This document shows positions 37,103 through 46,317 of a stretch of DNA of 64,000 nucleotides, in pieces. Every line of letters begins with the position of its first letter. Positions within the stretch are counted from its first letter, which is position 1. The DNA comes from Kribbella solani. Lineage in GTDB: Bacteria; Actinomycetota; Actinomycetes; Propionibacteriales; Kribbellaceae. Both the position numbers and the translations under genes were made by a program. Location of the stretch: NCBI RefSeq assembly GCF_014205295.1, contig NZ_JACHNF010000001.1, positions 2,418,001 to 2,482,000 of the forward strand. The letters run 5' to 3'. The notes beneath the pieces were generated by a model. That model had not been told where the DNA came from. It searched no databases and saw only the letters and a list, made by a program, of their open reading frames with translations.

Positions 37103-37945
37103 GTACTGGGCGCGGATCTCCGGGAGCCGCTTCATCCCGCCGGCCTCGTACGTCGCGACCGCGCCGACGTTGAACCCCGGCGTACACATGTACACGCTCG
37201 ACGCCCCCATCTCCCGCAACGCCACCGCGCACGCCTGCACCATCGCGGTCCCGTACCCACGCCCGCGGTGCATCCGATGCACCCCCATCGGCTCGATGTA
37301 CCCCGGCCGCCCCGCACCCGCCGACCAAACCGTCGCCGCCGCGACCGACTCGCCGAGCTCATTGCGCAACACGAGACAGCGCGCGTCCGCGTACGGCACC
37401 CCGTCGGCCATCGCGAACCAGCGATCGTTGCTGAACGTCGACCCGTCGAACGACGCCCGCTGCACCCCGGCCCGTTCGTGCGCTTCCTCCGCGCCGATCA
37501 CATCCACGCGTACGCCCGGGTCCGGCACCGGTTCGGTCAGATCCCGCCGGAGCGGAATCCACGGCTCGTCGGCGTTCCACCCGGCCTTGAACAGCACCTC
37601 CTGAACCAGCGCGCCCATCGGCGTCTCGACGAAAACCTTGCCCTCGATCAGTACGCCCCGCGCCGGGTCGGCCACATCGGCGGCAATCCGCTCCGCGAGC
37701 TCTTCGTCACGCTGTGCATCCGGCGCGATCGACATCCGTACCCAGTCCGCTTCGTCCAGCATCCCGACCGCGACGATCTCCCCGTCCCGCCGCCAGACCC
37801 GCGTCGCCGCCGCGGTCCGCTCCGCCCCGAACCGCCAGAACCACCCCAGATCCCCCGGATGCAACTGCAACGGCAGTTCCTCGCCCTGCCACCCCCGCAA
37901 AACCTCGACAACCGCCCCCAACTCCCCCACACCCGCCGTACTCAT
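37091..37945 (-). CDS. GNAT family N-acetyltransferase (double domain)
   Basis: About 284 residues. The C-terminal half (from about residue 150) is a full GNAT domain: GYIEPMGVHRMHRGRGYGTAM holds the acetyl-CoA loop (HRGRGYG), followed by SSVYMCTPGFNVGAVATYEA. The N-terminal half looks like a degenerate second domain (VLRGWQGEELPLQLHPGDLGWFWRFG). The ATG at 37945 is the best of three nearby in-frame starts; the ribosome site is poor. The stop codon lies in the last unit of the 14-bp array, so the array seems to have grown from this gene's 3' end. Substrate unknown. Confidence 0.75.
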   Translation of the reverse strand: MSTAGVGELGAVVEVLRGWQGEELPLQLHPGDLGWFWRFGAERTAAATRVWRRDGEIVAVGMLDEADWVRMSIAPDAQRDEELAERIAADVADPARGVLIEGKVFVETPMGALVQEVLFKAGWNADEPWIPLRRDLTEPVPDPGVRVDVIGAEEAHERAGVQRASFDGSTFSNDRWFAMADGVPYADARCLVLRNELGESVAAATVWSAGAGRPGYIEPMGVHRMHRGRGYGTAMVQACAVALREMGASSVYMCTPGFNVGAVATYEAGGMKRLPEIRAQYRNA

Positions 37946-38085
37946 CCCAATCACCATCCCCCCATCCCACACCATCCGTCCCCGTTTCCGGGACCACCCG
38001 AAACTGCCGGGTGTGGCGGGGGTTTGGGGTTTGGGGAGGGGGGCACGGGGCGGGGGCTAGTGATAACCGACGGATGGAGTGGGCT

Positions 38086-38406
38086 GTGTTGACCCTGACT
38101 GAGAACGCGACGCTGGTGATCAAGAGCATCACCGGGGTCGAGGGTGCGCCGGAGGGGGCCGGGGTACGGATCTCGCAGGAGAATCCGGCGGATCCGGCGC
38201 TCGCGGTGACGACCACCGAGGCACCGCAACCGGGTGACCAGGTGGTCGAGGAAGCCGGCGCGCGGGTGTTCCTCGAGCACAACGCCGCGAACGCCCTGGA
38301 TGACAAGATCCTGGACGCCGCGGTCGACGACAAGGGCGGTGTCGAGTTCCTGCTGGTACCGCAGCCGGGTGCCGGGCACGAGAACGGCGCCGCCCCAACC
38401 CCGTAA
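38086..38406 (+). CDS. IscA/HesB-like protein without the cluster cysteines
   Basis: 106 residues. The pattern LTLTENATLVIKSITG, then GVRISQENPADPALAV, PQPGDQVVEEAGARVFLE and ALDDKILDAAVDD follows actinobacterial HesB-like (A-type iron-sulphur scaffold) proteins. No cysteine is present, so it cannot bind a cluster as IscA does. The GTG start has GGAG 6 bases upstream; an ATG four codons earlier is possible. It is a single-gene unit closed by a strong terminator. Function unknown. Confidence 0.75.
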   Translation: MLTLTENATLVIKSITGVEGAPEGAGVRISQENPADPALAVTTTEAPQPGDQVVEEAGARVFLEHNAANALDDKILDAAVDDKGGVEFLLVPQPGAGHENGAAPTP

Positions 38407-38430
38407 CACCCCGGAGCTGGGGCGTAACCG

Positions 38431-38461
38431 AGGAGGCCTGCAACCTGGTTGCAGGCCTCCT
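38431..38461. terminator. Bidirectional terminator between the HesB-like gene and the ABC exporter
   Basis: AGGAGGCCTGCAA and its exact complement form a 13-bp stem with a CCTGG loop, 24 bases after the plus-strand stop and 16 bases from the minus-strand exporter stop. It is followed by TTGCATT-like bases on the plus strand. Confidence 0.8.
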
Positions 38462-38477
38462 TGCATTGCGCCCAGGG

Positions 38478-40274
38478 TCAGAGCGCGGAGCGTTGGGCGA
38501 TCCAGCTGTCGTGCAGGCGGGTGTAGACACCGCCGGCGCCGACCAGCTCGGCGTGCGGGCCGCGCTCGACCACCTCGCCGTCGTCGAAGACCAGGACCTC
38601 GTCGGCCGCCTCGGCAGTCGACAGCCGGTGCGCGATCGTCACCGACGTGCGACCGGCCATCAGCCGCTCGAGCGCCGCGTTGACGCGTACTTCGGTACCC
38701 GGGTCGACCGCCGAAGTCGCCTCGTCGAGGACCAGCAGATCCGGGTCCGCGATGTTCGCGCGGACGAGCGCGACCAGCTGCCGCTCCCCCGCCGACAACG
38801 ACTCGCCGCGCTGACCGACCGGCGAGTTCAGCCCGTCCGGAAGCGACTCCAGCCAGTCCGTCAGACCGAGCGAATCGAACGCGGTGACCAGCTCCGCGTC
38901 GGTCACCTCGGGCCGGCCGAAGCGTACGTTCTCGGCCAGCGACGCGTCGAACAAATACCCGTCCTGCGGCACCATCACGACCCGCTCACGCAGCGAGCCG
39001 AACGCGATCTCCCGCGCGTCCACCCCGTCCAGCCGGACCGCGCCGGAGGTCGGGTCCATCAACCGGGTCAGCAGCTTCGCGAACGTCGTCTTCCCCGACC
39101 CGGTCTCGCCGACGACCGCGACCCGCCGGTGCGGCTCGATCCGTACGTCGACGTCGCGCAGGACCAGATCCCCTTCCGGATAAGCGAAATCCACGTCCGC
39201 GAACTCGACCGTGATCGGCCCGCGGGCCTGCGTCACGCCCGACTCGCCCGGGTCGACCACGTCCGCCGGAGTCGCGATGACACCGAGTACGCGCCGCCAG
39301 CCGGCGAACGCGCTCTGCGCGTCCGTCAGCACCTGCGTGGCGATCTGGACCGGGTCCGAGAACAGGGCGACCAGGAACATGAAGGCGAGCAGCTCGCCGA
39401 GCGTCGCCTGCTTGTCCACGCCGAGCAGCACGCCGACGGTCAGTACGCCCGCGTTCGCGAGACCGGCCGCCAGCCCACCGATCGAGAACGTCACCCCGGT
39501 CAGCGCCTGCGCCTTCGTCGACGTCTTCCGGTACGCCTCGATCGACGCGTCGATCCGGTCCTGGGTACGCTGCTCGATCGCGTACGAGCGGACCACCTGC
39601 GCGCCGACCACCGGCTCCGCGATCGCGGACAGCATCTCGCCGACCTTCGCCCGGACGATCCCGTACGCCGCCGACATCGCCCGCTGCAGGTACTTCAAAC
39701 TGCCGAACAGCGGCAGGAAGCAGATCAGTACGACCAGCGCGAGCTGCCACGAGTAGAAGAACATCACGATCGTCGCGAGCAGCATCTGCCCGAGACTGAC
39801 CAGGAAGATGAACCCGCCGAACTGCAGGAACTGCGACACCGTGTCCACATCGGATGTCACCCGGCTGACCAGCGCGCCACGCCGCTCGGTGCTCTGCGTC
39901 AGCACCGGCAGATCGTGGACGTGGCGGAACGCCTTGATCCGCATCGTCGCCAGCCCGTACTCGGAGTTGATCGCCAGCCGCACGGTCGTCAGGTACGAAG
40001 CGCCCGCGGTCAGGATCACGCCCACCGCGCAGACCAGGCACATCCAGGCGACGTACGACATGTTCGGACCGTTCGGCCCGGACAGGCCCTTGTCGATCGT
40101 CTGCTGTACCGCGATCGGTACGACGATCCGCCCGGCGGTCATGGTCAGCGCGAGGATGCCGGTCAGCCACCACCCGCGCGCGAGCTCCGGCGAGACCTTC
40201 AATCCGTCCTTGAGCGTCTGCAGACCACCCGCGTTGTCACCGTGGTCCAGCCGGCTTGCCTCCGCGGCGCTCAC
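38478..40274 (-). CDS. ABC exporter half-transporter with canonical ATPase site residues
   Basis: 598 residues: six membrane helices (about 35-320), then an ATPase domain. Walker A is GETGSGKTT, signature SLSAGERQL, Walker B LLVLDEATSAVD with the catalytic Glu, and the H-loop IAHRLS. It is a type IV (MsbA/LmrA-like) exporter half. Its GTG overlaps the stop of the other half-transporter by 4 bases, so the two form a heterodimer. Likely cargo is a drug, lipid or peptide; the sequence does not say which. A strong bidirectional hairpin follows the stop. Confidence 0.93.
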   Translation of the reverse strand: MSAAEASRLDHGDNAGGLQTLKDGLKVSPELARGWWLTGILALTMTAGRIVVPIAVQQTIDKGLSGPNGPNMSYVAWMCLVCAVGVILTAGASYLTTVRLAINSEYGLATMRIKAFRHVHDLPVLTQSTERRGALVSRVTSDVDTVSQFLQFGGFIFLVSLGQMLLATIVMFFYSWQLALVVLICFLPLFGSLKYLQRAMSAAYGIVRAKVGEMLSAIAEPVVGAQVVRSYAIEQRTQDRIDASIEAYRKTSTKAQALTGVTFSIGGLAAGLANAGVLTVGVLLGVDKQATLGELLAFMFLVALFSDPVQIATQVLTDAQSAFAGWRRVLGVIATPADVVDPGESGVTQARGPITVEFADVDFAYPEGDLVLRDVDVRIEPHRRVAVVGETGSGKTTFAKLLTRLMDPTSGAVRLDGVDAREIAFGSLRERVVMVPQDGYLFDASLAENVRFGRPEVTDAELVTAFDSLGLTDWLESLPDGLNSPVGQRGESLSAGERQLVALVRANIADPDLLVLDEATSAVDPGTEVRVNAALERLMAGRTSVTIAHRLSTAEAADEVLVFDDGEVVERGPHAELVGAGGVYTRLHDSWIAQRSAL

Positions 40275-42115
40275 GCCGTCGCTCCTTCCGAGTCCAGCTC
40301 GTTCTGTGCGGCCTCTTCCTCGCGCCGCTCGGCGTCCTTCTCGTACGCGTCGACCAGGTCCCGGTACGCGGGCGTGGCCGCCTGCAGCTCGGCATGCGTA
40401 CCGTGCGCCTGAATCCGGCCCTCGTCGAGGAACAGCACCTCGTCCGCGAGCGAGATCGTCGCCTTCCGGTACGCGATCACCAGCACCGTCGTCGCGGCGC
40501 CGGAACCGTCCTGAACCGCGGTCCGCAGCCCGGCCAGGATGCGGGCCTCGACCTGCGGGTCGACCGCGCTGGTCGCGTCGTCAAGGATCAGCAGCCGGGG
40601 TTTGCGGACCAGCGCCCGGGCCAGCGCGATCCGCTGCCGCTGCCCGCCGGACAGGGTCGTACCCCGCTCGCCGACCTTCGCGTCCAGGCCGCCCGGCAAC
40701 TCCTCGATGAAGGCGGCACCCTGCGCGATCCGCAACGCGGCCCAGACCTCGTCGTCGGTGTACGCGCCACCGAGCGTGATGTTGCCGCGGATCGTGTCGT
40801 CGAACAGGAACGCGGTCTGGGCCACCAGCGCGACCGAACCGGCCAGTTCGTCGCGGGCCAGCTCCCGCAGGTCGATCCCGTCGATCTTCACCGCGCCCTG
40901 CTCCGGGTCGACCAGCCGGGTCAGCATCGTGGTCAGCGTGGACTTGCCCGCGCCGGTCGGGCCGACCACCGCGACCGTCCGGCCGGGCTCGATCGCGAAG
41001 TCGACGCCGGCCAGGACGTCCCGCTCGGGCAGGTACCCGAACCGGACGCCCGCGACCTGCAGCCGGGCCGCCTTCGCCGAGGTCAGCCGCGCGGCGCCGT
41101 ACTCCATCCCGCCCTCCGCGGTCAGCACCCGATACACCCGGTCCCAGCCGACGACGGATCGCGGCAGTTCACCCAGCACCCAGCCGAGCGCCCGGATCGG
41201 GAAGCCGATCAGCGTGAACAGGAACGCGACCTGGACCACGTCACCCGCGTCCGCACCGCCGGACCGGACCCGGCCGACCCCGACCAGCAGCACCGCGAGC
41301 ACGCCGAGCCGCGGCAGGCCGTCGATCACCGGGTCGAACAGGCCGCGGGCCTTGTTCACCGCGATGTTCGCGTCCCGGAGCGCGTACGTCGGGGCGCGGA
41401 ACCGCTCCGTCTCGGCCGCCTCCCGGCCGAGCGTCTTCACCACCAGCGCGCCGTCGAACGACTCGTGCGCCACCTCGGACACGTCCGCGCGGAGCTGCTG
41501 CGCCCGGGTCGCGAGCGGCTGCAGGTAGCGCTGGAAGATCACGTTCACGATGAAGACCAGCGGGAACACCAGGCAGCCGACCAGCGCCAGCCAGACATCG
41601 GCCGCGAACATCGCGATCGTCGCGAACACCAGCATCGCGACCACGCCGATCGCCATCGGCAGCGGCGCGATCACGAACCAGGTGGACTCGACGTCGGCGT
41701 TCGCATTCGAGAGCAGCATCCCGGTCGAGTGCTGGTGGTGCCACTCGAGCGGAAGTTTCAGGTACTGCCGGGTGACCCGCTGCCGGTACGTCGCCTGCAG
41801 CCGGAACTGCATGATGCCGGCGCCGAGCCGCCGCCCGACCACCCCGATCGCGTTCAGGATCGCGATCCCCATGAACAGCGAGATCAGCGCGATCAGCGCG
41901 CCGGTGGTGGTCTCACCGCGCTCGAACGCGGGCCGGATCAGGTGATCGGTGGACCAGCCGAGGGCCCAGCCGCCGGCCACCGTCATCGCGCCGTACAGCA
42001 TGCTGGCGAGCGCGGCCAGCGCGAAGATGCCCGGCTCCTCCCAGATCGCGACCCGCAGCACCCCGAACCCCCGCCGGGTGACGCTGCCCTTGTCGGGGAC
42101 TTTCGGGACAGGCAA
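40271..42115 (-). CDS. ABC exporter half-transporter with a degenerate ATPase site
   Basis: About 614 residues, with the same architecture as its partner. Walker A is GPTGAGKST and the signature LSGGQRQR, but Walker B reads LLILDDATSAVD, with Asp where the catalytic Glu should be, and the H-loop reads VIAYRKA, with Tyr for His. So one of the two composite ATP sites of the heterodimer should be non-hydrolytic, as in TM287/288. TTG at 42115 is favoured by GGAG 6 bases upstream; an ATG at 42142 lacks a ribosome site. It diverges from the TIGR03085 gene. Confidence 0.9.
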   Translation of the reverse strand: MPVPKVPDKGSVTRRGFGVLRVAIWEEPGIFALAALASMLYGAMTVAGGWALGWSTDHLIRPAFERGETTTGALIALISLFMGIAILNAIGVVGRRLGAGIMQFRLQATYRQRVTRQYLKLPLEWHHQHSTGMLLSNANADVESTWFVIAPLPMAIGVVAMLVFATIAMFAADVWLALVGCLVFPLVFIVNVIFQRYLQPLATRAQQLRADVSEVAHESFDGALVVKTLGREAAETERFRAPTYALRDANIAVNKARGLFDPVIDGLPRLGVLAVLLVGVGRVRSGGADAGDVVQVAFLFTLIGFPIRALGWVLGELPRSVVGWDRVYRVLTAEGGMEYGAARLTSAKAARLQVAGVRFGYLPERDVLAGVDFAIEPGRTVAVVGPTGAGKSTLTTMLTRLVDPEQGAVKIDGIDLRELARDELAGSVALVAQTAFLFDDTIRGNITLGGAYTDDEVWAALRIAQGAAFIEELPGGLDAKVGERGTTLSGGQRQRIALARALVRKPRLLILDDATSAVDPQVEARILAGLRTAVQDGSGAATTVLVIAYRKATISLADEVLFLDEGRIQAHGTHAELQAATPAYRDLVDAYEKDAERREEEAAQNELDSEGATA

Positions 42116-42167
42116 GACACACTCCAGGCAAGTCAGGTGCATAGGTAGGGCACAGGCATGACAACGA

Positions 42168-42202
42168 TTGACATTCTGCCACCCCCATCCGACAACTACG
42201 AT
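42168..42202 (+). promoter_or_regulatory. Promoter elements of the TIGR03085 gene
   Basis: A consensus TTGACA lies at 42168-42173. A TACGAT box at 42197-42202 ends 6 bases before the GTG start. Their spacing (23 bp) is too wide for one promoter, so TACGAT may act alone for a leaderless transcript. Confidence 0.35.
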
Positions 42203-42208
42203 CGAGTT

Positions 42209-42850
42209 GTGACCGACTACAGCCAGGTAGAACGACGCGCGCTCTGTGATCTGTTCGACGAGGTCGGGCCTGCCGCGCCGACGCTCTGTGAAGGCTGGGA
42301 CGCGTACGACCTGGCGGTTCACCTGTACGTACGCGAAGCCGATCCGGTCGCCGGGCCGGGGATCATGATTCCGGCGCTCGCGGACACCACCGAGCGGCGG
42401 ATGAAGCGGATCAAGGAACGGTTCGGGTACGCCGAGGTGGTGGACAAGGTCCGGAACGGTCCGCCGCCGGTCTCGATCTACGCGCTGCCGAAACTCGGTC
42501 ACCAGCTGAACACGACCGAGTACTTCGTCCACCACGAGGACGTCCGCCGCGCCCAGCCCGCGTACGAGGTGCGGACGCTGCCCGGCGAGCAGCAGGACGG
42601 TCTGTGGAAAGCGATCCGGCTGGCCGCGAAGACGATGACCCGCAAGGCACCGACCGGCCTGGTGGTCGCGCGCCCGGACGGCACCGCGGCCGTCGCGAAA
42701 CGGCCGAACGAGAACGGCTCCGTCACCGTGGTCGGCGAACCGGCTGAGCTGGTGCTGTTCTGCTTCGGCCGGCAACAGGTCGCCGACGTGCAACTGGAAG
42801 GCGAGCCGGAAGCAGTCGAGCTCCTCCGCAACACCTCATTCGGCGTGTGA
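42209..42850 (+). CDS. TIGR03085 family (DinB/mycothiol-dependent type) metal-binding protein
   Basis: 213 residues. The layout fits the maleylpyruvate-isomerase/DinB-like helical bundle: SQVERRALCDLFDEVGPAAPTLCEGWDAYDLAVHLYVRE at the N-terminus and LNTTEYFVHHEDVRRAQPAY in the middle supply the His residues that bind a metal. A smaller C-terminal alpha/beta domain follows. Many relatives use mycothiol as cofactor, which would suit an actinomycete; the reaction is unknown. GTG at 42209 is chosen because a TACGAT box sits 6 bases upstream; a longer ATG start is possible. The 3' end overlaps the DedA gene by 15 bases. Confidence 0.82.
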   Translation: MTDYSQVERRALCDLFDEVGPAAPTLCEGWDAYDLAVHLYVREADPVAGPGIMIPALADTTERRMKRIKERFGYAEVVDKVRNGPPPVSIYALPKLGHQLNTTEYFVHHEDVRRAQPAYEVRTLPGEQQDGLWKAIRLAAKTMTRKAPTGLVVARPDGTAAVAKRPNENGSVTVVGEPAELVLFCFGRQQVADVQLEGEPEAVELLRNTSFGV

Positions 42851-43444
42851 CCCGGCGGCTGCCTTTGCCTCGGAGCGTTTGCGGCGGGCGCGCTGGACCA
42901 GCGAGCTGACCGCGGTGGTCAGGATGACGAGCACGATCGCGGCGAGCACACCCTGCCACGGTTCGTCGAACAGCGCGTAGCCAAGGAGCCCAATCGCCAT
43001 GTAGACACCCGCCCACAACGACGACGCGGCCAAGTCGACAAGCGCGAACCGCTCCCACCGGTACCCGGCCAGGCCGGCGGCGAGCAGGACCGGCACCCGG
43101 CCGCCCGGGATCAACCGGGAGGTCAGCAACACGGTGATCTCGTGCTCGGCCAATCGGACCCGGAGCGCGTCGAGCGAGGCGTTGTCACGCAACCACCCGA
43201 TCCGCTGGGCCAATCGCTCCCCGCCGAAGCGGCACCCGGCGTACACGATCAGATCACCGACGTACGCCCCCGCCGCGCCCGCGATCAGTACACCGACCAG
43301 CCCGATCGGATTGCTGTGCGACGCGAGCACCGCGCCCGCGGACACGGCCGCACCGGTCGGCAGCACCGGAAGTACGGCCCCGATCAACACCGCCCCGGCC
43401 AGCGCGAACAAGTACCAGAGATCGAACTTCGCGTCGCCGCTCAC
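42836..43444 (-). CDS. DedA family membrane protein
   Basis: 202 residues. The family pattern is clear: LPVLPTGAAVSAGAVLA, then GAYVGDLIVYAGCRFGGERL, and the arginine/proline motif SRLIPGGRVPVLLAAGLAG. DedA/VTT-fold proteins flip or move lipids and affect membrane potential and drug tolerance. Four or five hydrophobic stretches are visible, and the C-terminus is basic (RARRKRSEAK). The GTG start overlaps the stop of the MBL-fold gene by 4 bases, so the two are co-translated. Confidence 0.9.
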   Translation of the reverse strand: MSGDAKFDLWYLFALAGAVLIGAVLPVLPTGAAVSAGAVLASHSNPIGLVGVLIAGAAGAYVGDLIVYAGCRFGGERLAQRIGWLRDNASLDALRVRLAEHEITVLLTSRLIPGGRVPVLLAAGLAGYRWERFALVDLAASSLWAGVYMAIGLLGYALFDEPWQGVLAAIVLVILTTAVSSLVQRARRKRSEAKAAAGSHAE

Positions 43445-44205
43445 GCAGCCACCTCGATCGACTCACCGGGTGTCAAGAGCTCCACCTTCACCGCCGGGTC
43501 CACCTCGGCCATCGCAGTCCGGAACCTGTCCCCCGGTGGCAGGAACAACTCCGGTTTGAGCCAGTCGCAGCCGATCGGCCAGAACGTCCCGAAATGCACC
43601 GGCACCGCCGTCGACGCGCCGACCCGGCGTACGGCTTCCGCCGCGCGCACCGGATCCAGATGACCGGGACCGAGCGACGGCCCCCAGCCACCCACCGGCA
43701 CGAGCGCCAAGTCGACCGCGCCGGTCTCCGCGGCCAGCCCGTCGTACAGATCGGTGTCTCCGGCGAACCACACGCTCGGCGCGCCGTCGACCCGGTACCC
43801 GACCGCCGGACCCTCGTACGAGGACCAGGGCAGCCGTCGCCCGTCGTGGTGCGCGGTGACGACCGTGATCTCCAGCGACCCGATCCGAAGCTGGTTGCCC
43901 GGGGCAACTTCGATGCAACGGTCGGAGTACAGCGGTCCGCTGTCGGCGTGGATCAGTTTCGCGGCGCCGCGCGGAACGACCAGCGCGGCCTCCGGCGAAA
44001 TGAACGGCAGCGAGGTCAGATGCAGATGATCGGCATGCAAATGCGAAACCAGCACCGCATCGCAGTCACCCGCCTCGGGCCGCGGCGCCGGGCCGCGGCG
44101 CCGGCGCAGGTGCGCGATCCGCGACGTCAGCACCGGGTCGGTGAGGAGCCGCGTACCGTTCGCCTCGATCGTCGAGGTGGCGTGCCCCCACCAGGTGACT
44201 CGCAC
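43441..44205 (-). CDS. MBL-fold metallo-hydrolase (UlaG/NAPE-PLD-like)
   Basis: 254 residues. The metal motif is VSHLHADHLHLTS (HxHxDH), with later ligands in TVVTAHHDGR, WFAGDTDLYDG and AVPVHFGTF. The opening RVTWWGHATSTIEANGTRLLTDP is typical of UlaG-like lactonase or phospholipase-D-like members. Cytoplasmic. It lies 3 bases from the stop of the phosphatase-like gene upstream and overlaps the DedA start, so the three form one unit that may act on lipids or their phosphates; that is inference. Confidence 0.9.
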   Translation of the reverse strand: MRVTWWGHATSTIEANGTRLLTDPVLTSRIAHLRRRRGPAPRPEAGDCDAVLVSHLHADHLHLTSLPFISPEAALVVPRGAAKLIHADSGPLYSDRCIEVAPGNQLRIGSLEITVVTAHHDGRRLPWSSYEGPAVGYRVDGAPSVWFAGDTDLYDGLAAETGAVDLALVPVGGWGPSLGPGHLDPVRAAEAVRRVGASTAVPVHFGTFWPIGCDWLKPELFLPPGDRFRTAMAEVDPAVKVELLTPGESIEVAA

Positions 44206-44208
44206 GCG

Positions 44209-46317
44209 TCAGACCTCCACCTTTTCGATCGGTTCCTTCAGGCCCTTGCGGTGGCCGAGCTTCTCCAGCCAGCCGATCAGCACTTGGTGGACCGCGTCGG
44301 AGCCTACGGGAGCCTCGTTCAGTACCCAACGGCTCGGGTGCACCAGGACGGCGTCGGTCTGCCAGCCGCCGATCCCGCCGTGGCACCCGACCAGCTCCTC
44401 GAACGCCGCCACCTCATGCGTGTACTCGTCCAGCCGGCTGACCACGACCAGGTCCCCGTTGTGCGGCATCTGCGCCTGCCGCAGCATCGAAGCAGTCGCA
44501 TGCTCGCCGTACGGCGTGAGTGGGTCCTCACCTTCCACCCGGCCGGTCCGCAGCACGTGTACGCCGGCCCGCCCGATCGCGACCGGCCCCTCGGCCAGCG
44601 AGTCGACCACGACGAAACCGATCCCGGGATGCGTCGCCAGACCGGGGATGAGCTTCGGGTGCAGTGCCTCGATCTCCTCCAGCGGCACCCGGCCGGGCGT
44701 CGTCGCGAGGTAGATCAGCGCCAGGTTGCCGGACGAGGTGACGACCATCTGCTCGTCGGGCGCGACGGCCGGCTCGCAGTCCTTCGGCCCGAGCTCGACC
44801 TCGCCGCCGCGCGACTTGCCGTGCAGCGCCTTCCGGGTGACCGATCCGGCCACGCTGCGGCGCATGCTCAGCTCGGTCAGGAACGCGTTCACCGGCCCCC
44901 AGCCCTCCGACTTGCCGACCGCCTGCACCGGCTCCTTGGTGGTGTCGACCAGGTCGTCGACCACCTCGGCGAGCGTCCGCCCGTACCGCTGCAGGAACGT
45001 CGCCCCCTGGCTCTGACCGTGGTCGGACAGCACGACGATCTCGTACGAGTGCGGGAGGATGTCGATGATCCGCTGCAACGCGCCGAGCACCCGATCCAGG
45101 CCCTCCAGCGCCTGCAGCGACTCGGCGCGGGTCGGGCCGGCGTGGTGCGCGACCTCGTCGTAGTCGACGAAATCGCAGTAGATCACCGGCGTACCCTTCA
45201 CCAGCTCGTCGGTGATCAGCGAGACGTTCAGGTCGCGGAGGAGGACGTTGGTGATCGCGCGCAGGAAGATGTACGCGCCGCCGCGCTTCACTCGCGGCAC
45301 GAGGTGCCGGACGCGCTGCCGGCGGGCCTGGTGGAGCTCCTTGATCATCTCCGCGACGCTCAGCACCAGACCACGCGCGGCGCCCTGCGGGCTGGAGAAG
45401 AACCGGACGTACCCGCGGCTGCGACTGTTCGGCAGCGACGCCCGGCTGAAGACCAGCTCGCACTTGTCGGCGTCGCCGGACCAGTTGTTGCTGATGCTGA
45501 CGCCGCCGTCCGCGAGCAGCCCGCGGCCAGTGGACATCCGCGCCTCGATCTCGGCGGCGTCCCGGCCCCGGTTCGTGACCATGACTCGGCCGGTCGACTT
45601 CTCGTACCACCGGAAGGCGGGGATGTGTTTCGAGCCACCGTGCAGGATGCCGGCCTGACTGGCCGGGGTCGTGGCCGGTACGCCGGTGTGCCAGGACAGC
45701 ATCGAGTGCTTGCCATCCCGGATCCAGCCGCCGAGGTTCGGCAGGTTGCCGGCCAGAACCATCCAGTTCAGCAGGGGCGCGGACAGGCCGTCGATCTGGA
45801 TGATCAGCATCCCGGTCTTCGGCGCGGCCTGGATCCGGCGGGCCCGGCGGTGTACGACGCGCATCACCTCGGCCACGTACGCATCGTCACTGCCCGCGTA
45901 CGCGATCCAGCCGACGAAGGCGCTCACCGACGACATCACGATCGAGACCAGCAGCGGCGTCTCGACCCCACCGTGCAGCCGGACGCCCGGGTCGACGGTG
46001 ATGCCCAGATAGACGACCGCGAACTGCGAGAGCAGCCCGCCCACCAGTACGCCGACCGAACCGATCAGCACCGCGACCCCGGCCAGCACCCAGCGCATCA
46101 GCACCGAGAACACGGCGAGCAGCACGACCAGCCGGAAGATCGGCAGCCGGCCGTCGCTGCTGACCTGCGGCAGCAGCCAGAACGTGACCACGAGCGAGAT
46201 CAGCGACGCGAGACCGCCGTACAGCATCGCCTGCAGTCCGCGACCGGTACGGCGCAGGTCCAGCCACACCGGTCGTCGCCGCCGGTCGCCGGACATCTGT
46301 TCTGGTGGTTTCGCCAT
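44209..46317 (-). CDS. Membrane protein with an alkaline-phosphatase-superfamily domain
   Basis: 702 residues. Residues 30-165 hold about four helices (AMLYGGLASLISLVVTFWLL, FRLVVLLAVFSVLM, GVAVLIGSVGVLVGGLLSQFAVV and more), resembling superfamily IV holins. From residue 185 a phosphodiesterase/phosphatase fold begins: GMLIIQIDGLSAPLL with the first metal Asp and a Ser nucleophile, then DFVDYDEVAHH and VVLSDHGQSQG with the other metal ligands. A target on phosphorylated lipids or nucleotides is likely. ATG at 46317 is used; GGGAG is somewhat far upstream. First gene of a three-gene unit with the MBL-fold and DedA genes. Confidence 0.85.
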   Translation of the reverse strand: MAKPPEQMSGDRRRRPVWLDLRRTGRGLQAMLYGGLASLISLVVTFWLLPQVSSDGRLPIFRLVVLLAVFSVLMRWVLAGVAVLIGSVGVLVGGLLSQFAVVYLGITVDPGVRLHGGVETPLLVSIVMSSVSAFVGWIAYAGSDDAYVAEVMRVVHRRARRIQAAPKTGMLIIQIDGLSAPLLNWMVLAGNLPNLGGWIRDGKHSMLSWHTGVPATTPASQAGILHGGSKHIPAFRWYEKSTGRVMVTNRGRDAAEIEARMSTGRGLLADGGVSISNNWSGDADKCELVFSRASLPNSRSRGYVRFFSSPQGAARGLVLSVAEMIKELHQARRQRVRHLVPRVKRGGAYIFLRAITNVLLRDLNVSLITDELVKGTPVIYCDFVDYDEVAHHAGPTRAESLQALEGLDRVLGALQRIIDILPHSYEIVVLSDHGQSQGATFLQRYGRTLAEVVDDLVDTTKEPVQAVGKSEGWGPVNAFLTELSMRRSVAGSVTRKALHGKSRGGEVELGPKDCEPAVAPDEQMVVTSSGNLALIYLATTPGRVPLEEIEALHPKLIPGLATHPGIGFVVVDSLAEGPVAIGRAGVHVLRTGRVEGEDPLTPYGEHATASMLRQAQMPHNGDLVVVSRLDEYTHEVAAFEELVGCHGGIGGWQTDAVLVHPSRWVLNEAPVGSDAVHQVLIGWLEKLGHRKGLKEPIEKVEV

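Noticed and set aside
36790..37173. Open frame of repeated Arg/Cys/Gly/Ala units through the 14-bp array
   Set aside because: The 14-bp period puts all three frames in turn, so the frames are open by composition only; no ribosome site and no homologue pattern.
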